Assembly (NCBI GenBank): GCA_035709005.1
Contig: DASTFB010000037.1
Coordinates: forward strand, 1 to 34,336
Reading direction: 5' to 3'
Length of the DNA: 34,336 nucleotides
Source of the DNA: Candidatus Methylomirabilota bacterium
GTDB lineage: Bacteria; Methylomirabilota; Methylomirabilia; Rokubacteriales; CSP1-6
Part shown: piece after piece, positions 29,494 to 34,336 of the stretch
How positions within the stretch are numbered: position 1 is the stretch's first letter
Layout of the letters: every line of letters begins with the position of its first letter
The notes under the pieces: generated by a model
The model's database searches: none
What the model was told of the DNA's origin: nothing
What the model saw: the letters and a program-made list of their open reading frames with translations, nothing else
Made by a program: the position numbers and the translations under genes

Positions 29494-30488
29494 TGGCAGT
29501 CATGAGCTATCGCGAGGCACTGAATCTCGCCCTCCGGGAAGAGATGAAGCGCGACGAGCGGGTCTTCGTGATCGGCGAAGAGGTCGGACTCTACGACGGC
29601 GCCTACAAGGTCACCCAGGGCTTGCTCAAAGAATTCGGGCCCCGGCGGGTCGTGGATACCCCGATCGCCGAGTCGGGCTTCACCGGGGTCGGCGTGGGGG
29701 CGGCGATGGTCGGCCTGCGCCCGGTCGTGGAGATGATGACGTTCAACTTCGCGTTGCTGGCGCTGGATCAGATCGTCAACTCGGCGGCCAAGCTCCACTA
29801 CATGTCGGGCGGGCAGTACAACGTGCCCATGGTGATCCGCGGCCCCGGCGGGCCGGCGCACCAGCTCGCCGCCCAGCACTCGCAGTCGATGGAGGTGTAC
29901 TTCTATCACGTGCCCGGACTCAAGGTGGTGCGGCCCTCGACGCCGATGGACGCCAAGGGCCTTCTCAAGGCCGCCATCCGGGACGAGAATCCCGTGATCT
30001 TCATCGAGTCGGAGACGCTCTACGCGTTGAAGGGCGAGGTCCCCGAGGATCCCGAGTTCATCATCCCGCTCGGACAGGCGGCGGTGCGCCGCGAGGGCAC
30101 GGACGTCACCGTGATCGCCTACATGGGCATGATGTACCGGGCCCTGGAGGCGGCCGAGGAGCTGGCCGGCGAGGGCCTCTCGGTGGAAGTCGTCGACCCG
30201 CGCACCCTGCGCCCCATGGACGCGGCGACCATCATCGGATCCGTCCGCAAGACTCACCGGGCGGTCGTGGTGGAAGCTGGGGCCGGATTCGCCGGCATGG
30301 GCTCGGAGATCGCCGCCTTCGTCACCGAGCACGCCTTCGACGACCTGGATGCGCCCGTGGAGCGCGTCACCGGGGCCAACGCGCCGATGCCGTACGCGCG
30401 AAATCTGGAAAAGGCCAAGACGCCGTCCAAGGAGCGCATCGTGGAGGCCATTCGCCGCGTCTGCCACTCCGAGGGGAGCGAGCCATGA
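29493..30488 (+). CDS. pdhB: Pyruvate dehydrogenase E1 component, beta subunit
   Basis: The 331-residue transketolase-like subunit begins SYREALNLALREEM and has VFVIGEEVGLYDGAYKVTQGL, DTPIAESGFTGVGVGAAMVGLRPVVE, MTFNFALLALDQIVNSAAK and SGGQYNVPMVIRGPGG, all E1 beta hallmarks. It forms the heterotetramer with the upstream subunit. ATG 29493 overlaps the pdhA stop (TGATG) and has GGGAGG upstream; it ends overlapping pdhC by four bases. Confidence 0.92.
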   Translation: MAVMSYREALNLALREEMKRDERVFVIGEEVGLYDGAYKVTQGLLKEFGPRRVVDTPIAESGFTGVGVGAAMVGLRPVVEMMTFNFALLALDQIVNSAAKLHYMSGGQYNVPMVIRGPGGPAHQLAAQHSQSMEVYFYHVPGLKVVRPSTPMDAKGLLKAAIRDENPVIFIESETLYALKGEVPEDPEFIIPLGQAAVRREGTDVTVIAYMGMMYRALEAAEELAGEGLSVEVVDPRTLRPMDAATIIGSVRKTHRAVVVEAGAGFAGMGSEIAAFVTEHAFDDLDAPVERVTGANAPMPYARNLEKAKTPSKERIVEAIRRVCHSEGSEP

Positions 30489-31801
30489 CGGTGACCCGGG
30501 TGGTCATGCCGAAGCTCTCCGAGGCCATGGAGACCGGTCGCATCATCAAGTGGCTGAAGAAGGAAGGTGACCGGGTCCAGGGCGGCGACATCCTCGCCGA
30601 GGTGGAGACCGACAAGGCCGACGTGGAGATGGAGGCGTTCGGGGGCGGTGTCTTGCGCAAGGTGCTGGTGTCGGCCGGCGATCGGGCCCCGGTGGGCGCC
30701 CTCGTCGCCGTGATCGCCGAGCCCGACGAGGACATCGCCGGGGTGGTCGCACAGGCGCCCAGCCCGGTGGCCGCGCCGGCGGTCGCTGCGGCTCAGCCGG
30801 CTCCGGCGGGAACGATGTCGGACCGGCCGGCGCCCGTGCCGCCCCAGCCGCGGAGCGAGGACCACGTGACCCGCATCCCGGCCCCGGCGGCCGCGCCTGC
30901 GGGGCCGGGGACGACGCCGGTGAGCGCCCCTGGGGCACGAGACGAGGGCAGGGTGAAGGCGTCTCCCCTGGCCAGGAAGATCGCCGCTCAGTCGGGTGTG
31001 GACCTGCGCCTCGTCCGCGGCTCGGGGCCGGGCGGCCGCGTCATCCGGCGCGACGTCGAGGCGGCGCGGACGGCCGTCCCCGCCCAGGCCCCGGCGGCCC
31101 GGCCGGCGGCGCCGGGGGTGGAGTACGAGGACCGGCCGCTGACACCGATCCGCGCCGTCATCGCCAAGCGCATGCCGATGGCCAAGGCACCGGTGCCGCA
31201 CTTCTACGTCACCGCCGAGGTGGCGATGGACCGGGCCTGGGAGCTCCGCGAGGAACTGAACGCCCTGGAGGGCCAACCCAGGATCTCGGTCAACGATCTC
31301 GTCATCCGGGCCTGCGCCCTGGGCCTGCTCGCGCATCCCGAGGTCAACGCCTCGTTCCAGGGTGAGTCGGTTCGCGTCTGGCACCGCGTCCACCTCGGGC
31401 TCGCCGTGGCGCTCGACGAGGGATTGATCACCCCGGTCCTCCGTGACTGCCACGCCAAGTCGCTCGCCCAGATCGCCGTGGAGGCGCGGGACCTCGTCGA
31501 ACGGGCCCGTACGCGCAAGTTGCGGTCCCAGGAGCTGAGCGGTGCCACCTTCTCGATCTCGAATCTGGGCATGTTCGACGTGACGGAGTTTTCGGCGATC
31601 ATCAATCCCCCCGAAGGGGCCATCCTGGCGGTGGGAGCCGTTCGGCGAGTCCCCGTCGTGGACCAGGACGCTGTCACCGTCGGGCGTCGGATGGCGGTGA
31701 CGCTGTCCTGCGATCACCGGGTCATGGACGGCGCGATGGCTGCGCGCTTTCTGCAGACGGTCGAGCAGCTGCTCGAAGAGCCGCTGCGACTGCTCGTATG
31801 A
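30485..31801 (+). CDS. pdhC: Pyruvate dehydrogenase E2 component (dihydrolipoyl acetyltransferase)
   Basis: The 438-residue protein has one N-terminal lipoyl domain with the acceptor Lys44 in EVETDKADVEME, an Ala/Pro-rich linker, a peripheral-subunit-binding domain (KASPLARKIAAQSGVDLRLVRGSGPGGRVIRRDVE, about residues 158-192), a second linker, and the catalytic domain ending DHRVMDGAMAARFL with the active-site His and Asp. NAPS: lipoate on Lys44 is made by LipA, encoded at the head of this block. It is followed by a 120-base gap bearing a structured repeat. Confidence 0.93.
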   Translation: MTVTRVVMPKLSEAMETGRIIKWLKKEGDRVQGGDILAEVETDKADVEMEAFGGGVLRKVLVSAGDRAPVGALVAVIAEPDEDIAGVVAQAPSPVAAPAVAAAQPAPAGTMSDRPAPVPPQPRSEDHVTRIPAPAAAPAGPGTTPVSAPGARDEGRVKASPLARKIAAQSGVDLRLVRGSGPGGRVIRRDVEAARTAVPAQAPAARPAAPGVEYEDRPLTPIRAVIAKRMPMAKAPVPHFYVTAEVAMDRAWELREELNALEGQPRISVNDLVIRACALGLLAHPEVNASFQGESVRVWHRVHLGLAVALDEGLITPVLRDCHAKSLAQIAVEARDLVERARTRKLRSQELSGATFSISNLGMFDVTEFSAIINPPEGAILAVGAVRRVPVVDQDAVTVGRRMAVTLSCDHRVMDGAMAARFLQTVEQLLEEPLRLLV

Positions 31802-31824
31802 CCGTGGGCCCGTCTAGAACGGTG

Positions 31825-31924
31825 GTCACGACTCGGATCGCGCTGCGAATGACCGCAGCGGGTGATTGCGGCGGGGCACGGGCGTGGCGAGAGCCCGGGT
31901 GCCCGTGCCCTGTTAATGATCATG
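31825..31924 (+). repeat. ~100-base structured element, copy 2 (pdhC-lpdA gap)
   Basis: Second copy of the element at 24192-24293, ending at the lpdA start codon. The stem is GGGCACGGGC (31874-31883) with GCCCGTGCCC (31901-31910), perfect over 10 bp; the 17-base loop can form GGC-GAGA-GCC. The stem carries a C-G pair where copy 1 has T-A. Because the two copies lie in different reading phases relative to the downstream gene, peptide conservation cannot explain the match. Confidence 0.75.
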
Positions 31925-33304
31925 GCCACGCATAAGGCTGACGTCGCCGTCGTGGGGACGGGGCCCGGCGGATATGTCGCGGCGATTCGGTGCGCGCAGC
32001 TCGGGTTGTCGGTCATTGCCGTGGAAGACGACCGGCCGGGGGGCGTGTGTCTCAACTGGGGGTGCATTCCGACCAAGGCGCTGCTCCGGAATGCCGAGGT
32101 AGTGCACCTGTTCGAGCGGGCTTCCGATTTCGGGATCCGCGTGCAGGAGTGGAAGGCCGACTACGCGGAAGCGGTCCGCCGCAGCCGGGGCGTCGCCGAC
32201 CGCATGGCCAAGGGCGTCGAGTTCCTGTTCCGCAAGAACAAGATCACGTTGCTGGCGGGAACCGGCAGCCTCAAGAGCCCCACGCAGGTGGAGGTCCGGG
32301 GCGAGGCCGGCACTGACGCCATCGAGGCCCGGGCCGTCATACTGGCCACGGGCTCCGAGCCCCGGTCGCTACCTGGACTGAGCATCGACGAGAAGCTGAT
32401 CCTCTCTTCCAACGGCGCCGTGCGGCAGGAGCGGGCGCCGGCCTCGCTCATCGTGATCGGCGCGGGCGCCGTGGGCGTGGAGTTCGCCGACGTCTACGCC
32501 ACCTATGGGACCCAGGTCACTCTCCTGGAGGCGCTGCCCCGGGTGGTGCCGGTGGAGGACGAGGAGGTCTCGACGCTGCTGGCGCGCCTGTTCGGCCGGC
32601 GGGGGATGACGATCAAGACCGGGGTGAAGGTCACCGCGGTGAAGCCGGGCGGCCCCGGCGCGGTGGTCGAGACCGACGGCGGCCGCTTCGAGGCCGAGCA
32701 GGTCCTGGTGGCTGTCGGGCGAGGGGCCCGCGTGCGCGACGTGGGCCTGGAGGCCCTCGGGGTGCAGATGGAGAAAGGCTTCGTGAAGGTCTCGCCCCGC
32801 ATGGAGACGTCGATCAAGGGCATCTATGCCATCGGCGACATGGCCGGGCCACCGCTGCTGGCGCACAAGGCCATGGCCGAAGGCGTCGTGGCTGCCGAAG
32901 CGATTGCCGGGCGGGATCCGCGGCCGGTGGACTACGGCAACGTGCCGTCCTGCACGTACTGTCGGCCCCAGATCGCCTCGATCGGGCTCAGCGAGAGCCG
33001 GGCCCGGGAGAACGGGCGGGACGTGAGCGTCGGCCGCTTTCCCCTCACGGCGAGCGGCAAAGCGGTGGCGCTCGGCGAGACCGATGGCTTCGTGAAGGTC
33101 GTGGCCGACAAGGCCACCGGCGAGCTGCTGGGGGCGCACATCATCGGTCCCGAGGCCACCGAGATGATCCACGAGTTCGCCGTGGGCCGGACGCTGGAGG
33201 CGACGCTCGAGGAGATCGTTCACACGATCCACGCCCACCCGACCCTGTCGGAGGCGGCTTTGGAAGCCACGCTGGCCGCCCTCGGCCGCGCCATTCATAT
33301 TTGA
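31922..33304 (+). CDS. lpdA: Dihydrolipoyl dehydrogenase (E3)
   Basis: Flavoprotein that re-oxidises dihydrolipoamide of E2 and reduces NAD. The 460-residue protein has the FAD motif VVGTGPGGYVAA, the redox disulfide Cys43/Cys48 in GGVCLNWGCIPTKALL, the NAD motif VIGAGAVGVEFADVYATYG, the second FAD contact YAIGDMAG, and the C-terminal HAHPTLSEA catalytic His-Glu. ATG 31922 is chosen to match homologues; ATG 31916 is six bases earlier in frame. No ribosome site is visible; a conserved hairpin ends 11 bases before 31922. It is the last gene of the respiratory block. Confidence 0.95.
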   Translation: MATHKADVAVVGTGPGGYVAAIRCAQLGLSVIAVEDDRPGGVCLNWGCIPTKALLRNAEVVHLFERASDFGIRVQEWKADYAEAVRRSRGVADRMAKGVEFLFRKNKITLLAGTGSLKSPTQVEVRGEAGTDAIEARAVILATGSEPRSLPGLSIDEKLILSSNGAVRQERAPASLIVIGAGAVGVEFADVYATYGTQVTLLEALPRVVPVEDEEVSTLLARLFGRRGMTIKTGVKVTAVKPGGPGAVVETDGGRFEAEQVLVAVGRGARVRDVGLEALGVQMEKGFVKVSPRMETSIKGIYAIGDMAGPPLLAHKAMAEGVVAAEAIAGRDPRPVDYGNVPSCTYCRPQIASIGLSESRARENGRDVSVGRFPLTASGKAVALGETDGFVKVVADKATGELLGAHIIGPEATEMIHEFAVGRTLEATLEEIVHTIHAHPTLSEAALEATLAALGRAIHI

Positions 33305-33324
33305 AGCTGGGGGGATGAAGAACC

Positions 33325-33358
33325 TGGGGGGCCCCGACATGGCCTCCCAGACCCCCCA
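33325..33358 (+). terminator. Terminator-like hairpin after lpdA
   Basis: TGGGGGG (33325-33331) pairs with CCCCCCA (33352-33358), followed by TTTCA. An alternative inner stem is GGGGGGCC with GGCCTCCC. It begins 21 bases after the lpdA stop. Confidence 0.5.
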
Positions 33359-33367
33359 TTTCACGTC

Positions 33368-33392
33368 TCAATCGAGCCTGTGGCTCGATTGA
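33368..33392. terminator. Perfect 11-bp hairpin between convergent genes, possible bidirectional terminator
   Basis: TCAATCGAGCC (33368-33378) and GGCTCGATTGA (33382-33392) pair perfectly around TGT. CTCGATT recurs at once at 33395. It lies between lpdA (+) and the minus-strand remnant ending at 33456, as expected for a two-way stop, although neither side has a long T-run. Confidence 0.45.
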
Positions 33393-33455
33393 GCTCGATT
33401 CGCCGTTAGAGCCTGACCCGCTAACCCAACTTCAGCAGTTCGAACGGGCGAGGTT

Positions 33456-33848
33456 TCAGCCGTTCCCTGCCCGGCGGCGCTCCTCGAGAATCACTTCCAG
33501 CTCGGCGATGTGTGGGGAAGCAGATCCTCGTAGCCACCGCCCCCGGGTGATCTCGCCGAACGCGTCGAGATCACCCACATCCGTGGTCAGCGTGAAGTTC
33601 AGCCCACGCTCCAGCGTGGCGACGTCCCAGCGGAACGGCAATCCCGGCGGCGCGCCCCGCGGGTACGGATGGTACGGGGCCAGGCCGAGGACCAGCCGCT
33701 GGAGATTCTCGGCGGAGCGCCGATAGACCACGTCGACATCGCGTGTGAGTCGGACCGATCCATGGACGATGGCCGCCACGCCGCCCACGAGGATGCACTC
33801 CACACCGGCGTCGGCCAGGGCTCGGAGGAGCGCCTTGAAGTCCGTCAC
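33456..33848 (-). pseudogene. Nucleotidyltransferase-like gene, frameshifted and internally deleted
   Basis: From GTG 33848 the peptide is typical of small MNT/AbiEii-like nucleotidyltransferases: LADAGVECILVGGVAAIVHGS, then TRDVDVVY with the paired aspartates, and LNFTLTTDVGDLDAFGEI. The reading frame then becomes RGRWLRGSASP, which is not family sequence; one base out of frame the same DNA reads GGGGYEDLLPHT, the expected continuation. The frame ends IAELEVILEERRRAGNG, the normal family C-terminus. A one-base shift plus loss of roughly 30-40 codons explains this. As it stands the open frame is 130 residues and may still be translated. The start overlaps the stop of a preceding gene fragment. 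Confidence 0.6.
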
Positions 33849-33958
33849 GGGCGGGTGGTCCGGCCGGCGCGACGGAGCTCCTCGGCGAAGCTCTGGAGCT
33901 CGATCAGGGCCTCGATGCGCTCCTGGATGGACCGCTTCAGGTTCTCCCGGAATCGTGC
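33845..33958 (-). pseudogene. C-terminal fragment of an unidentified helical protein
   Basis: One frame off the surrounding reading, 37 codons give a convincing charged helix (FRENLKRSIQERIEALIELQ, then SFAEELRRAG) ending in TGA that overlaps the GTG start of the nucleotidyltransferase (GTGA). This is how a genuine upstream partner gene would be joined. There is no start codon: upstream the frame is stopped within the UdgX remnant. I do not recognise the family. Confidence 0.4.
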
Positions 33959-34336
33959 GGGCGGCGGTGGCGCCCAGGCAGACGAGCACTTCGGGCTCGA
34001 TCACGCCGATCTCGGCCTCGAGCCACGGGCGGCAGGCGGCGATCTCGGCCAACCGCGGCGTCTGGTGGATCCGGCGCTTGCCGCGCTTTCGGCCAGCGCG
34101 CGGTCGAGAACCTCGCCGGCCGGCCTCACGCACGGCGCGCCTCTCAGATCCTCCTGGTCGCCCGGCTGCTCGCCGAGGAGCATCGCGCGGGCGTCGGCCG
34201 GCCCGTGGCCGAACACGGCCTGGGTCGCGTGGCGGTAGAGATCGCAGCCGGTGCACCGCGCGGCCGCCGCCCGTAGCTCGTCGAGCCTCGCGCCGGCGGG
34301 CACGTACGGCGCCGCGCCGCGGCCTTCCTCCTCGAG
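33959..34336 (-). pseudogene. UdgX-type uracil-DNA glycosylase, deleted and frameshifted (5' end off window)
   Basis: Frame 1 from the right edge reads LRAAAARCTGCDLYRHATQAVFG, then LLGEQPGDQEDLRGAPCVRPAG and LDRALAE, the N-terminal half of a family 4/UdgX uracil-DNA glycosylase with a cysteine cluster ligand. At about 34088 the frame changes and resumes as RGKRRIHQTPRLAEIAACRPWLEAEIG and VLVCLGATAAR. KRRIH is the loop unique to UdgX, which forms a covalent bond to uracil-DNA. The expected ~20 residues between, including the VTNAVKHFK motif, are missing. GxPFVGPAG has become GAPCVRPAG. After CLGATAAR the gene stops matching and runs into another gene's fragment. It is most likely dead. Confidence 0.65.

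Noticed and set aside
31862-31921. In-frame GTG at 31862 as the lpdA start
   Set aside because: The added peptide is encoded by the repeated element and is not E3 sequence; the FAD motif normally lies within ~15 residues of the start.

Overview
The window is a dense, GC-rich chromosomal segment of a Gram-negative-type bacterium. The base composition, the order obgE-proB-proA-nadD-rsfS, the gap-pgk-tpiA-secG run, and a nuo operon followed by pyruvate dehydrogenase genes recall uncultured soil lineages such as Rokubacteria/Methylomirabilota. That placement is an impression from gene order and protein style, not a computed result. Almost everything lies on the + strand in tightly packed operons with 1-4 base overlaps (ATGA, TGATG, GTGA, TAATG).

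Layout. 1-126: tail of an ECF-type sigma factor. 285-5322: rplU, rpmA, obgE, proB, proA, nadD, rsfS (ribosome, proline, NAD and ribosome-silencing functions). 5394-7509: a TraR/DksA zinc-finger protein, a LapB-like TPR protein and comF. 7573-14411: lower glycolysis (gap, pgk, tpiA), secG, then a peptide-type ABC importer (lipoprotein plus two permeases, no ATPase). 14441-14525: tRNA-Leu(GAG). 14555-16804: glgB. 17105-18217: a site-2 protease with CBS domains, converging on a minus-strand LemA/DUF2207 chimera (18214-18828).

18904-33304 is one uninterrupted co-directional block: lipA, nuoABCDEFGHIJK, pdhA, pdhB, pdhC, lpdA. It joins lipoate synthesis (the E2 cofactor), pyruvate oxidation to acetyl-CoA and NADH, and Complex I, which re-oxidises NADH. 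nuoL, nuoM and nuoN, the antiporter-like proton-pumping subunits, are not in the block; pdhA follows nuoK after 19 bases. The right end (33305-34336) holds hairpins and a cluster of broken minus-strand genes: a nucleotidyltransferase remnant, a helical gene fragment and a UdgX-type uracil-DNA glycosylase remnant with an internal deletion.

The main unexplained signal is a set of structured repeats inside the nuo-pdh block. A ~100-base element occurs twice, ending at the start codons of nuoG and lpdA. Each copy forms a perfect 10-bp hairpin, and the two copies differ by a compensatory base-pair change (T-A to C-G). A second, unrelated 35-base repeat (32/35 identical) lies before nuoI and again upstream of rplU. 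The last residues of nuoG are encoded by two further strong hairpins. The genes after these elements (nuoG, nuoH, nuoI, lpdA) lack a visible Shine-Dalgarno sequence.
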